Positions 54,545 to 63,963 of a stretch of DNA of 64,000 nucleotides are shown piece by piece. The notes under the pieces were generated by a model, which made no database searches, was not told where the DNA came from, and worked only from the letters and a program-made list of their open reading frames with translations. Every line of letters begins with the position of its first letter. Positions within the stretch are counted from its first letter, which is position 1. This DNA is from Fodinibius sediminis (GTDB lineage: Bacteria > Bacteroidota > Rhodothermia > Balneolales > Balneolaceae): NCBI RefSeq assembly GCF_900182555.1, contig NZ_FXTH01000004.1:248001-312000 (forward strand), written 5' to 3'. A program made the translations under genes and the position numbers.

Positions 54545-54569
54545 GCGAAAAGATAACAAAACGCAATAA
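54545..54569 (-). promoter_or_regulatory. CGTTTTGTT-type motif, copy D (upstream of deoR)
   Basis: On the minus strand TTGCGTTTTGTTATCTTTTC, ending about 60 nt before the deoR start. It shares CGTTTTGTT with copy B. Possible autoregulatory site. Confidence 0.4.
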
Positions 54570-54629
54570 AATTCTCTTTCTGTGTGCAACCAATGCTCAT
54601 CAATTGCTCCAGTAGGAGGTCTGGAGAAC

Positions 54630-57230
54630 CTAGGCACTACCGGTGAAGGCACACACAATCTGGTCCTGGTTTTCACCCGGACGAATGTTTTCAACCGTCT
54701 GCCACTCATCCCGGTCCGGATCTCCCACGCGTAGGCTATACCGCCCATCAGCGGAAAAAACTTTGGGTTTGAAAAGGCTCCCGGCTATACGAAGTGCATA
54801 TTCTAGTTCCCCCGACTCTTCATTGTGAACTTCAACAACCGGATTTTCCATACCCTCCACCCGAACTTCCGGCAGCCAGGCAGCGGCCCGCCGGCCGTAA
54901 TTGTCTTCCTGGTGAACCACCAGTGGCCAGCCGTCATACTGCCCGCCGGGATTGGATTCCGGATCTACATAGCGCGGCCAGCATTCGATCTGGATGGTCC
55001 GTTCTTTTTTGTCAAAGGTCACAATGCCGTAGCCGGTGGAGCGATCATAAATAATTTCCGGTTCACGGTTGGTCTGAACGGGATTGGCCACCGCCAGTAC
55101 GGTCATTTTATTTCCAAAACCATCTTCAAAATCACCGGTATTTTTGGGACGACCCAGTAATGACCGGTGATCCTTGTCCACCTGGGGCCACCAGCGGCGC
55201 GGCCAGACATTGTTCAGAGCCGGACCGGCAAAGGCAAAGCCGGCATCACGGTGCTCATCCACCCCGTACTGTACCACACTCGCCAGGTGCTGATCACCGG
55301 CAATATGAAAGGCAAAACTTTTCCTGATGAGTTGAAGCGCTTTGTCTCTTCCCTTCTGCGGCCAGCCATTGGAGTCCATATCTGTTGTTGGAGCATCCCC
55401 CTCCACATAGGTACCCCGTTCAGGGATCTCCAGGCGGGGAACAATCTGGTCAATAATGGAGCCTTCCGGAAGCGTGGCCACCGTACAGAAATTCGTTTGT
55501 GAGAGAACCGCTTTCATATTGACACCATTACTCCAGTCGGCCGACCAGTGCTCGAGAAAAGAGAGCTGTCGTTCTCCCAGCAGCTCCGCATCCACATCAT
55601 AATACTCCCGTATATTAAAATCCCGGTTCTGGATAAAGCCATTTGTGACCTTGGCCTCGCGGGGCAAGACATTCTGGGGAGCCGATTTAAACTTGCGATC
55701 CTCAATAATGGCAAAACTGATTCCCCCGTAATTCCAGTCCGTATAATAGACACCGATGCCCTGCTTGACAGGCGTTGGATCATAGGCATCCGGGAGATGA
55801 CTGGTCTGGGCCCGCTGTACCATGTTTACCCATTCGGGTGGCATCTTATACCCCCCCTGATCCTGGGCCACATAGCCCCAGCCCTTATCTGTGGGAGCAT
55901 CCTTACCTCCCGCCCCCCAGACATTGCCGTGATAAACATCATGGTCGTCGGGGATGATGGCACATGGAATATGCCTGAAAATATCTCGATACGACCAGCC
56001 GAACATGTACCATTTGCGCAGGAAATCAAGTGAAGACTTCTCCAGCGGATCCGTCTGTATCCCAAATCCACCGTGGCTTTCGTAAAATTGGTCGCCCAGA
56101 AACACCGCCATGTCCGGTTCATGCTTAGGGACATGCTCTACAATTTCGTTATTCGGAAAGCCATGATCTGCATTACAGCTGAATACGGCCGTCTTGACCT
56201 TCGGATCATCCACAGGGTTCCGGGCGATGGTCCCCTCGTAGTGGAAGGTCTCCTCCCCGTCCTTCAGTGGCAAACGCAGCAGAATCCGGTAGGGAACTGA
56301 TTCCTCAGACGTCCAATCTTCCAGTCGGAAATGTACCGTCCGGGAAAGAGGATCAACCGTTGCTGTCTGCCTCGTTTTCCAGCCTTGTCCCTCGTCAACC
56401 TGCAATTCCACCTGGTGCCCCTCTACTCTCTCTACAGGGGCCAGCTGGGCCGTAAGTTTAACACAATGGTCGTGCAGGGTATACTGGGCAAAGCAGATCG
56501 GGCCATACCCCTGGTCGGGATGGCTGTCAACACCTTCGCCGGCAAGCTGCCAGTCAGAAAAGCGAACCGATGGCTGCTTCCCTTCCTTGACCGACGGGAA
56601 GTGTGAAACCAAAGCAATATTTCCAGACAGGTCGGAAGCATCAACCGATGAAGACACCGAAGAAAGCTGCTGATCCGACTCCCGGTTAAAAACAGTTAAC
56701 GTAAGGGTCCCCTCCTGGTAATTCACCAGCAGGCGTAACGGCTGGTCCACTTCAACAGTTTCATCCGACAAGTCATCCTTCCCGATAAAAAGTGCTCCGG
56801 TGGCTGTCACACCGGCATCCAACCCTTCCCCAAACACCGCGGCTGACCGATAGTCCTCAAATCGGCCACGGGCGCCCAGGCGAAAGCCTATATAATCACG
56901 GTCTTCCCCCGTCTGACGCTGCAGATCCGCCTCCACCTGTGTACTGAAAAATCCATTTTCTCCCAGCTGGTGCGTCAAGAAATGGAGCGTCCGGTTGGGT
57001 CCGCTGACATTGCACATAAGCCGTCCTCCGGTAACTTCCCAGTCTTGCAATCGGTTACCCCAAAAAGAAGGTCCCGCCCAGTTCATCTCCGGCATACGGC
57101 TCCACTGGCTTTTCACTGAAACAGCCGACCCCTTGCGAGCAGCAGACTCGTTTCCCGGGGAAAACCGGCTTATAAAAGGAAGGGATGCTGATCCCAGCAG
57201 CAGTGTCTTAATACTTTCTTTGCGATCCAT
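54630..57230 (-). CDS. PhoD-like secreted metallophosphatase
   Basis: 866 residues. The N-terminus (SIKTLLLGSASLPFISRF) resembles a signal sequence without twin Arg. Residues about 50-250 form a beta-rich domain, probably jelly-roll. The PhoD-type phosphatase core follows: KTAVFSCNADHGFPN, MAVFLGDQFYESHGG, IPDDHDVYHGNVWG and FHIAGDQHLASV are the metal-ligand segments of this calcium/iron-dependent family. It hydrolyses phosphomonoesters or diesters in the periplasm. A 6-bp hairpin (54607-54626) without U-tract lies just after the stop. The link to the PUL is uncertain. Confidence 0.85.
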   Translation of the reverse strand: MDRKESIKTLLLGSASLPFISRFSPGNESAARKGSAVSVKSQWSRMPEMNWAGPSFWGNRLQDWEVTGGRLMCNVSGPNRTLHFLTHQLGENGFFSTQVEADLQRQTGEDRDYIGFRLGARGRFEDYRSAAVFGEGLDAGVTATGALFIGKDDLSDETVEVDQPLRLLVNYQEGTLTLTVFNRESDQQLSSVSSSVDASDLSGNIALVSHFPSVKEGKQPSVRFSDWQLAGEGVDSHPDQGYGPICFAQYTLHDHCVKLTAQLAPVERVEGHQVELQVDEGQGWKTRQTATVDPLSRTVHFRLEDWTSEESVPYRILLRLPLKDGEETFHYEGTIARNPVDDPKVKTAVFSCNADHGFPNNEIVEHVPKHEPDMAVFLGDQFYESHGGFGIQTDPLEKSSLDFLRKWYMFGWSYRDIFRHIPCAIIPDDHDVYHGNVWGAGGKDAPTDKGWGYVAQDQGGYKMPPEWVNMVQRAQTSHLPDAYDPTPVKQGIGVYYTDWNYGGISFAIIEDRKFKSAPQNVLPREAKVTNGFIQNRDFNIREYYDVDAELLGERQLSFLEHWSADWSNGVNMKAVLSQTNFCTVATLPEGSIIDQIVPRLEIPERGTYVEGDAPTTDMDSNGWPQKGRDKALQLIRKSFAFHIAGDQHLASVVQYGVDEHRDAGFAFAGPALNNVWPRRWWPQVDKDHRSLLGRPKNTGDFEDGFGNKMTVLAVANPVQTNREPEIIYDRSTGYGIVTFDKKERTIQIECWPRYVDPESNPGGQYDGWPLVVHQEDNYGRRAAAWLPEVRVEGMENPVVEVHNEESGELEYALRIAGSLFKPKVFSADGRYSLRVGDPDRDEWQTVENIRPGENQDQIVCAFTGSA

Positions 57231-57417
57231 AAGCGTAGTTTAAATTAAAAATAACGTACTAATGAGGGTACTCTGATGAGCAGACCTAAAAGCATTCAGG
57301 CGGGTCATATGTTTTGGCCATTAAAAAACACCCACGGACATAATCCAATCCCTTATCGTGATCCCGTTTGCAAGCTCTATCATACTAAAAACAGGTTAAA
57401 ACCAAAAATGGCGCTCC

Positions 57418-58383
57418 CTATTGGCGCTCCAAGGTATCCATGCCCGCCTTTTCCGGCAGGTGCTGTAGCATGTCGTCGACCATTTTTTCGAGCGTGTAAG
57501 CGTGCTTCCAGCCCCACTGCTCACGCGCCGGGCTATCGTCAATAGAATCGGGCCAGGAATCGGCAATAGCCTGTCGATAATCCGGCCTGTATATGATCTC
57601 AAAAGCGGGTACCCGCTTTTTGACTACCGCTGCAATCTCGGATGGAGAGAAACTCATCGCCGCTACATTATAGCTGGTCCGGACGGCAACCTCTTCTTCA
57701 GGAGCCTGCATGAGGCGGATGGTGGCCTCCACCGCATCATCCATATACATCATGGGCAGCATAGCGTCCTCATCCAGGAAACAGTAAAACGGTTCGCCGC
57801 TGATCGCCTTGTGATGGATTTCCACGGCATAATCGGTTGTGCCTCCCCCAGGCATTGCCCGGTATCCCACCAATCCCGGGTAACGCAGGCTGCGGACATC
57901 TACACCAAAGCGCCGATGATAATAGGAGCACCAATGCTCACCGGCCACCTTGCTGATACCATATACTGTAGTCGGATTGAGGGCCGTATTCTGAGGGGTT
58001 TCCTGTTTAGGTGCATCAGGGCCGAAGACAGCGATAGAACTGGGCCAGAAGAGGCGATCAAGGGAGTTTTCTTTTGCCAGGCCCAGCACATTGAGCAGCC
58101 CCTCCATGTTGAGTTTCCATCCCAGCTCAATATTCTGCTCAGCTTTGGCAGACAATACTGCAGCAAGATGGTAGACCTGCTCGATATTGTGTTTTTTGAT
58201 GACGCCGGCAATATCCTTCTTATTGAGCACATCCAAGTACTCAAAAGGACCATCCGCCAGGGCCCCCTGCGGCTCGCGGATATCAGAGGCTATGACTTTT
58301 TCATTATCCAGTAATGACCGCAGCCTGAGCGTCAATTCACTGCCTAACTGTCCACATGCCCCGGTTAATAAGATCTTGGTCAT
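57418..58383 (-). CDS. tdh: L-threonine 3-dehydrogenase, SDR/epimerase type
   Basis: 321 residues. The Rossmann loop is TGACGQLGSEL (7-17). WPSSIAVFGP supplies catalytic Ser and YGISK gives Tyr141 and Lys145. RYPGLVGYRAMPGGGTTDYAVEIHHKA is characteristic of the short-chain threonine dehydrogenases of Bacteroidetes and relatives rather than of UDP-glucose epimerases. It oxidises threonine to 2-amino-3-ketobutyrate with NAD+. It starts 9 nt after kbl, whose product uses that intermediate, which confirms the assignment. Confidence 0.92.
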   Translation of the reverse strand: MTKILLTGACGQLGSELTLRLRSLLDNEKVIASDIREPQGALADGPFEYLDVLNKKDIAGVIKKHNIEQVYHLAAVLSAKAEQNIELGWKLNMEGLLNVLGLAKENSLDRLFWPSSIAVFGPDAPKQETPQNTALNPTTVYGISKVAGEHWCSYYHRRFGVDVRSLRYPGLVGYRAMPGGGTTDYAVEIHHKAISGEPFYCFLDEDAMLPMMYMDDAVEATIRLMQAPEEEVAVRTSYNVAAMSFSPSEIAAVVKKRVPAFEIIYRPDYRQAIADSWPDSIDDSPAREQWGWKHAYTLEKMVDDMLQHLPEKAGMDTLERQ

Positions 58384-58392
58384 AATATACTG

Positions 58393-59574
58393 TTACGAAA
58401 GTTCTTCTTTCACTTCCTTAAATGCTGCTATGGCCTGGTCAAGGTGCTCTTTTTCATGACCTGCCGACAGCTGTACCCTGATGCGGGCCTCTCCTTTGGG
58501 GACCACCGGATAATAAAAGCCGATCACGTAAATGCCCTTGTCAAGGAGCTGCTCGGCAAACTGCTGGGCCTTTGGGGCATCATAAAGCATAATGGGGACA
58601 ATGGGATGTGTACCCTCTTTAATATCAAATCCGGCCTCGGCCATCCCCTTCCTGAAATAGGCGGTATTTTCCGCCAGCTTGTCACGCAGCTCGGTTGTTT
58701 CGCTCAGCAGGTTCAGTACCTCGATGGACGCGCCGGTAATGGCCGGAGCCAGCGTGTTGGAAAAAAGGTATGGCCGCGATTTCTGCCGCAGCATATCCAC
58801 AATTTCCTGCCGGGCAGCCGTAAAGCCGCCGGAGGCGCCTCCCAGCGCCTTGCCCAGAGTACCTGTGATGATATCTATTCGTCCCATTACATCGCGAAAC
58901 TCATGCACGCCCCGCCCGGTTTCCCCGACAAAACCGGTAGCATGGCACTCATCCGACATGACCAGGGCATCATACTGCTCGGCCAAATCACAAATTTTGT
59001 CAAGCTGGGCAATAGTGCCATCCATCGAAAAAACGCCGTCAGTAGCAATAATTTTCACTTCCGCGTCCGAGGCCTCCTGAAGCTTCCCCTCGAGAGCTGC
59101 CATATCGTTGTGAGCGTAAACATAACGCTGTGCCTTGCAAAGTCGGACGCCGTCAATGATGGAGGCATGGTTGAGGCGGTCAGAAATAATCGCATCCTCC
59201 GGTCCCAGCAGGGGCTCGAAAATACCGCCGTTGGCATCGAAAGCAGCTGCATAGAGGATCGCATCATCCGTACCCAGGAAATCGGCCAGTTTGGTTTCCA
59301 GTTTCTTGTGAATGGTCTGTGTACCACAGATAAAGCGAACAGAAGACATCCCGTATCCATATTCATCGATCGTTTTCTTGGCCGCTTTGAGCACACGTGG
59401 ATGCGAGGAAAGCCCCAGGTAGTTATTCGAGCAGAAGTTGATCACCTCCTCTCCACCTTCCGTGTTAATGACCGCTCCCTGCGGCGTCGTTATGATGCGT
59501 TCCTCCTTGTAGAGTCCTTCTTCTTTGAGTTCATCCAATTCGTTCTGCAACCGCTGCTTCAAGTTTGTGTACAT
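58393..59574 (-). CDS. kbl: glycine C-acetyltransferase (2-amino-3-ketobutyrate CoA ligase)
   Basis: 393 residues, alpha-oxoamine synthase family. [51 protein letters not shown] (Asp208, His211) and the PLP Lys242 in [14 protein letters not shown] are visible. It splits 2-amino-3-ketobutyrate with CoA into glycine and acetyl-CoA. First gene of kbl-tdh. BioF and HemA relatives are excluded by the tdh partner and the length. Confidence 0.94.
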   Translation of the reverse strand: MYTNLKQRLQNELDELKEEGLYKEERIITTPQGAVINTEGGEEVINFCSNNYLGLSSHPRVLKAAKKTIDEYGYGMSSVRFICGTQTIHKKLETKLADFLGTDDAILYAAAFDANGGIFEPLLGPEDAIISDRLNHASIIDGVRLCKAQRYVYAHNDMAALEGKLQEASDAEVKIIATDGVFSMDGTIAQLDKICDLAEQYDALVMSDECHATGFVGETGRGVHEFRDVMGRIDIITGTLGKALGGASGGFTAARQEIVDMLRQKSRPYLFSNTLAPAITGASIEVLNLLSETTELRDKLAENTAYFRKGMAEAGFDIKEGTHPIVPIMLYDAPKAQQFAEQLLDKGIYVIGFYYPVVPKGEARIRVQLSAGHEKEHLDQAIAAFKEVKEELS

Positions 59575-59866
59575 TACCTTTTTCCTTGTTAACGTTCATC
59601 AGTTTTCTTTATCACACCACCAGGATACCGGAAATGATGACTGTTGCGCCCGCCGTGATGATGATTTCAAAATAACGAAAGTTTCGCAGAATATTTTAGT
59701 ACAATTCGCTGTGCCGGGTCGGATATCATGCTCACAAACGGGGGCAGCTTTTACCAAAAGAATGTTGTAGTTGTCGACCGGAAACTATTATATTGAGCGT
59801 CTCATTTCGGGATGGTCAGAACCGAGCAGTTCTCCTTCTCATGAGATTCCATTATATTATTCCACT

Positions 59867-59954
59867 GCCCGAGTGGCGGAATTGGTAGACGCGTCGGACT
59901 TAAAATCCGATTGGTATCTAAATACCAGTGCCGGTTCGAGTCCGGCCTCGGGTA
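59867..59954 (+). tRNA. tRNA-Leu (UAA)
   Basis: 88 nt. The acceptor GCCCGAG pairs with CTCGGGT, discriminator A at 59954. Anticodon stem TCGGA/TCCGA around CTTAAAA gives anticodon UAA. A long variable arm (TGGTATCTAAATACCA) marks a class II leucine tRNA, and the T-loop is GGTTCGAGTCC. CCA is not encoded. A TATATT -10-like box lies 8 nt upstream (59853-59858). Confidence 0.96.
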
Positions 59955-59960
59955 CTTATT

Positions 59961-60001
59961 AAAACCCTAAGTTATTGTTTTTAAATAACTTAGGGTTTTT
60001 T
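59961..60001 (+). terminator. terminator of tRNA-Leu
   Basis: A perfect 16-bp stem (59961-59976 with 59984-59999), 7-nt loop, ending in T-rich sequence. It starts 7 nt after the tRNA. Confidence 0.9.
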
Positions 60002-60521
60002 GGTTTAACATTGGTTAAACAAAGTGCCTATTTTTCTCCTTCTGGCTTGGCTTCCTCCCTATAAATTGGAGCATTCTGGTATAACAGTATGGGGTTCTTC
60101 CAAAACAACGAAGATTCTTTTTATCCCTATAACAGTTTGTCATAATCTCCCTTCATTCTCCCCAATATAGTATTATTATTCAGCTTCGTCCTATAATTGA
60201 CCAATATGTAAAGTCATCGTTTTTGGACCTTTATTTTAGCCTTTATAAGGCCAATTAACAGGGATCTTTCCCATTTTAAATCATAACAGGCTTTCCTAGT
60301 TAATTTTCTTCACTTTTAAAATATCCCATTACAGCACATAGAATGGGGTGTCCCAATTCCTTACTTTTTTAAGTTATAACGGTAGGTTTTCGAAGTATTA
60401 TCGGTTATCAAAAAGGCTTAGATAGTACTCAATAAGTAATTAAATCAATTTTTATCACTTCAAAGGGGTTATGTTTACACTCCCTGACCTTCTACTCAAA
60501 GGGAACAGGTTGCAGATTTAT
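60002..60521. other. AT-rich gene-free stretch after tRNA-Leu
   Basis: 520 bp, clearly more AT-rich than the PUL. It contains one arm of a 17-bp inverted repeat (60355-60371). No coding region, RNA gene or att-like copy of the tRNA 3' end was found. Confidence 0.5.
60355..60371 (+). repeat. 17-bp repeat AATTCCTTACTTTTTTA, left copy
   Basis: Its exact reverse complement is at 63475-63491. The 13-mer CCTTACTTTTTTA also occurs inverted at 15171-15183. Both 17-mers lie in gene-free DNA flanking the BspA-like and receiver genes. Confidence 0.6.
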
Positions 60522-62261
60522 TTATTCAGGGCAAGTCCCCCAAACAGGTTTATAGCTATCTTGCAATGGACTACTTAATGCAAAACGTAATGGTTCCGAA
60601 GTGATATTTGATACACACCAGCCGCTAATATCTTGATTGAAGGAGGCTGCTTCTTTAAACATGTAATCCATATTAGTTACATTACTAACATCCCAGTGGC
60701 TAATATCTTGATTAAAAGCATCAGTTGTTCTTAGCATCGAAGACATATTCTTTACATTACTCACGTCCCAATTGCCAATATCTCCATTAAAGGAGTGAGC
60801 GTGAAAAAACATGCTTTCCATCGTTGTTACATTACTGACATCCCATTTATTAAGATTCTGATTAAAACTGTTAGCATCATTAAACATTTCTTCCATGTTT
60901 GTTACGTTACTAACATCCCAGCTACTGATGTCTCGATTGAAAGAATCAGCGCCATTAAACAACCCTTCCATAGTAGTAACACTACTAACATTCCAGCTAC
61001 CAATGTCCTGATTGAAAGCCTTAGCAGCAAAAAACATTTCTTTCATATTTGTAACGTTGCTAACGTCCCAGTCACCGATGTCTTGGTTAAAGGCAAAAGC
61101 AATATAAAACATCTCCTTCATATCTGTTACACTGCCAACATCCCAGTTGCTAATATCTCCATTAAAATTCTCGGCGTATAGAAACATTTTACTCATATCC
61201 GTTACGCTGCTGACGTCCCAATTACCAATATCTTGATTAAATTCTAAGGCACTGTAAAACATATGGGTCATATTTGTTACGCTGCTAACATCCCAGCTAC
61301 TGATATCCTGATTGAAAACATTTGCACCAGCAAACATCCAAGCCATACTTGTCACACTACTAACATCCCATGATCCGATATCTTGATTGAAGTCAAAGGC
61401 ACTGTAGAACATGTTACTCATTCGAGTTACACTACTCACATCCCAGTGACTAATGTCTTGGTTAAAGTTAGAGGCACCATAAAACATATAAGCCATATCA
61501 ATTACGTTACTGACATCCCAAGAACTGATATCTCCATTGAAATTTTCTTCACCCTTAAACAATTGAGGCATCCAGGTTATTCCGCTTGTACACGTAGAAG
61601 AGGCGTTTGAGGTAGTGATCTGTTCTGCTTTTCGCTTAGTATAGGTTAGCCCATTAACAGTCCCTGTGTCTCCCATTTCAGCTTCAGGACATTTTACAGT
61701 TACACCATTCTCTGCAAGGTAAAATATTTTTTCAAAAATAACGGTTACCTCTTTGGGAGTATCGATCGTAATTTTAACAGGATTCTCAGAACTTGTAATG
61801 TCACCCTGCCATTCTGCAAATCTATACCCGTCACCGGCTTGAGCTGTGAGCTCTACAACCGCTCCATGATCATATCTTTTAGATTTTTGCTCAATTACTT
61901 CTTCCCAAACTGTACCCTTCCCTTCTTCATTAATTGTTAGCTCGTATGATTTGATAGCAAACTTTGCTGTGATCTCATAATCTTGATCGACAGTTAATAA
62001 ATAGGGATTCTCTGAAATTTCGATGTCTCCAGTCCATCCTTTAAAGATATAACCATCGTTAGGGTTGGCTTTTAGCTCAATTTCTTCGCCTTCATCATAG
62101 GTGCCCCAAGAATGGGAAGTAGTTCCAGCTTCAGAAGGAGTTACATCTACATTTACCAAATAAGTAGTAGGTTCCTCATTATTGGGGCCAGTACCACTTT
62201 CACTGCATGATATAATTAATAGGCTTACTAAAGTTACAACTGGTAAGAATAGTTTTCTCAA
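60522..62261 (-). CDS. BspA-type DUF285-repeat surface lipoprotein
   Basis: About 579 residues from a TTG start at 62261, preferred over the ATG at 62375 because it puts [18 protein letters not shown] directly at the N-terminus (lipobox IISC) and has AAGGA upstream. Two divergent InlB B-repeat domains follow ([19 protein letters not shown]...GWTGD and its twin). Then come 12 consecutive 25-residue DUF285 units of the form [20 protein letters not shown], and a thirteenth terminal unit ending GTCPE. Such proteins are surface-exposed and are linked to adhesion in other bacteria; the ligand is unknown. Isolated gene in AT-rich DNA. Confidence 0.87.
   Translation of the reverse strand: MRKLFLPVVTLVSLLIISCSESGTGPNNEEPTTYLVNVDVTPSEAGTTSHSWGTYDEGEEIELKANPNDGYIFKGWTGDIEISENPYLLTVDQDYEITAKFAIKSYELTINEEGKGTVWEEVIEQKSKRYDHGAVVELTAQAGDGYRFAEWQGDITSSENPVKITIDTPKEVTVIFEKIFYLAENGVTVKCPEAEMGDTGTVNGLTYTKRKAEQITTSNASSTCTSGITWMPQLFKGEENFNGDISSWDVSNVIDMAYMFYGASNFNQDISHWDVSSVTRMSNMFYSAFDFNQDIGSWDVSSVTSMAWMFAGANVFNQDISSWDVSSVTNMTHMFYSALEFNQDIGNWDVSSVTDMSKMFLYAENFNGDISNWDVGSVTDMKEMFYIAFAFNQDIGDWDVSNVTNMKEMFFAAKAFNQDIGSWNVSSVTTMEGLFNGADSFNRDISSWDVSNVTNMEEMFNDANSFNQNLNKWDVSNVTTMESMFFHAHSFNGDIGNWDVSNVKNMSSMLRTTDAFNQDISHWDVSNVTNMDYMFKEAASFNQDISGWCVSNITSEPLRFALSSPLQDSYKPVWGTCPE
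60642..61541 (-). repeat. twelve 75-bp coding repeats (DUF285 units)
   Basis: In-frame repeats with constant 75-bp period coding for the FN-DI--WDVS-VT-M--MF unit. The third bases have diverged, so the array is not a recent expansion. A shorter terminal unit follows to the stop. Confidence 0.85.
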
Positions 62262-62696
62262 GACTGAATGGTGTCCTTTTATTATTGATTTGTACCCAAC
62301 AAAAGGTATTGATTGATTAAAGACTACGCAACCTAATGGCATTGCATACCCCACAAGGCTAACTATTTCACGCAAGAAAGGTACAAACCACCGATATCCT
62401 ACATAGAAACAACAGCCTCAAAATAGGTTCAAGTGCTCCAATCTCGAACTTCGATTCTAAGAGCTTAATTTTTATTACGAAATAAGTATTCTGTGTTTGA
62501 AACCGTTGGGAATTATTGCTGTGCCAGGGCGTTTCACCATCAACCTATAGGCGTTTTTCCATGGCCAGTCTATTGACCAGTAAATCTAGGTGACTCTGGT
62601 GCAGCATGGGAAATGCTTTTAGGTTAAATCAGAAATATTCTTTTTATTAGCTATCTAAAATTTTCTATTAAGGTCATTGAAGGGTACAAAAGAACG
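62262..62696. other. divergent promoter region, BspA-like / receiver gene
   Basis: 435 bp. Promoters for both neighbours are expected; none can be named with confidence. No gene is seen. Confidence 0.4.
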
Positions 62697-63074
62697 ATGC
62701 AACCAGATGAATCCCTAAAAGTACTTATCGTAGAAGATGATATGATCATCTCTATGCTTTTAGAACGTATGATTAGCAAAATGGGCTATGAAGTTGTTGA
62801 AAAAGCAACCACCGGCCAAAAGGCTATAAGCCTGGCGCAAAAACATGAACCGGATATCATTTTGATGGACATCCAGCTCAAAGATAATATTGACGGAATT
62901 GCCGCCATGCAGCAAATACGTAAGTCATCAGAAGTCCCGGTGATCTACATTACGGGCAACTCCTGCCCATCGTACAAAGAAAGAGCCCAGGAAACGGGCT
63001 ATACCGATTTCCTGGTAAAACCTATAGAGCTGGACGACCTCGAAGCATCCATTCAGAAAGCAAACAAGCAGTAA
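62697..63074 (+). CDS. stand-alone response-regulator receiver domain
   Basis: 125 residues, one CheY-like domain and no output domain. VLIVEDD (acidic pocket), phospho-acceptor Asp58 in IILMDIQL, Thr86 in YITGNS and Lys108 in LVKPIE are all present, so it should be phosphorylated. IQLKDNIDGIAAMQQIRKSSEVPVIYITG is typical of receivers paired with PAS/histidine kinases of the HWE or HisKA_2 types. No kinase gene lies nearby, so its partner and output are unknown. Confidence 0.9.
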   Translation: MQPDESLKVLIVEDDMIISMLLERMISKMGYEVVEKATTGQKAISLAQKHEPDIILMDIQLKDNIDGIAAMQQIRKSSEVPVIYITGNSCPSYKERAQETGYTDFLVKPIELDDLEASIQKANKQ

Positions 63075-63332
63075 TTAAAAAACTTAGTATCCACGCCCTT
63101 CTATTGCCATTTTCAAGGAATATAAATCAGATTTACCCTCTCGATTAACTTGCCCTAGAAGGTCAAAACTACGGCTACATACCCTCGGTTAACAAATAAG
63201 CCTATCTGGTCCTGATGTTTATCTGAAAGTGCCATAAACAATGTACAATAATTATATCTCGTGAGTTACTAAAATAGATTCCTGACTACCCTCTCATAAT
63301 GAGAATATATGAAAAATCTATTGTTCTATTTG

Positions 63333-63413
63333 ACCGTTACTGCGTGGTTTATATGAAAAAAAATGTATAAGGTGACATTAATATTCGTTGAGTTTGCAAC
63401 CGTTTCTGCGTGG
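63333..63413 (+). repeat. direct repeat ACCGTT(A/T)CTGCGTGG, two copies
   Basis: 63333-63347 and 63399-63413, 14 of 15 identical, 66 bp apart. Both are followed within 12 nt by TTTATATGAAAAA / AACTTTTGAAAAA, so the similarity extends beyond the core. Confidence 0.5.
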
Positions 63414-63474
63414 ATAACTTTTGAAAAATGCCCCTTTGGGTGCTTCTGCTTAAAATTTTTAGCTCCGGCTAACG

Positions 63475-63491
63475 TAAAAAAGTAAGGAATT
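63475..63491 (-). repeat. 17-bp repeat AATTCCTTACTTTTTTA, right copy (inverted)
   Basis: Exact reverse complement of 60355-60371. Confidence 0.6.
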
Positions 63492-63686
63492 AGCAAACAA
63501 GCCCGGAAGTATCATCTCTGGTTACTTAAATAGGAACCCATTGATTTATACCCCGCAAAGCCAACGCTGTAGAGGAAGAGAGCGTCAACAGCCAGAGGGG
63601 AACATTTTTTGGGTACTGATCGTTATAATAGCTATATTGTGGGAAATCCCACAAGGATTTGTACCCTAAGACAAACACAGACCATT

Positions 63687-63953
63687 ATGACACCTGCAAC
63701 CAAAAAAAGGGAGTACGACGCCAAAATCGACTCCAAGAAGCGACTAACCATCCGGGGCGCCCGGACCCGGCACTACCATGTGACCGAATACGAAGATGGA
63801 ACCGTCGAGCTGAGTCCCCGGGAGTTAATTCATCCCGATGAAATTTCCAGACGGACATTGAAAATGATGGATAAAGCAATGAAAAATCTGAAAAAGGGAC
63901 AGGTTTCTAAGCCGGTAGATATGGAAGAGCTGGAAGAACTGCTCGAGGAGTAA
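63687..63953 (+). CDS. putative antitoxin (AbrB/Phd-like small protein)
   Basis: 88 residues from the ATG at 63687; an upstream TTG at 63609 would add residues of no recognised kind. REYDAKIDSKKRLTIRG resembles the swapped-hairpin start of AbrB-like proteins (x-D-x-K-x-R-L-T-I). The C-terminal half is a charged helix rich in Lys and Glu (DMEELEELLEE), as in antitoxins that wrap their toxin. A further reading frame starts 10 nt after its stop. The assignment is by layout and weak motif only. Confidence 0.55.
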   Translation: MTPATKKREYDAKIDSKKRLTIRGARTRHYHVTEYEDGTVELSPRELIHPDEISRRTLKMMDKAMKNLKKGQVSKPVDMEELEELLEE

Positions 63954-63963
63954 CGACCTATCT

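Larger units (their letters stand above)
63075..63686. other. gene-free stretch with short repeats
   Basis: 612 bp between the receiver gene and the antitoxin-like gene. It contains two copies of a 15-mer (63333 and 63399) and the right copy of the 17-bp inverted repeat (63475-63491). No RNA gene was recognised. Confidence 0.5.

Noticed and set aside
54607-54626. CTCCAG/CTGGAG hairpin after the PhoD-like gene as a terminator
   Set aside because: The stem is real (6 bp) but no T-tract follows, so it is mentioned only in the gene entry.
60642-61541. Periodic repeats as a possible CRISPR array
   Set aside because: The 75-bp period is in frame and codes for DUF285 units throughout. There are no constant repeats with unique spacers, and no cas genes.
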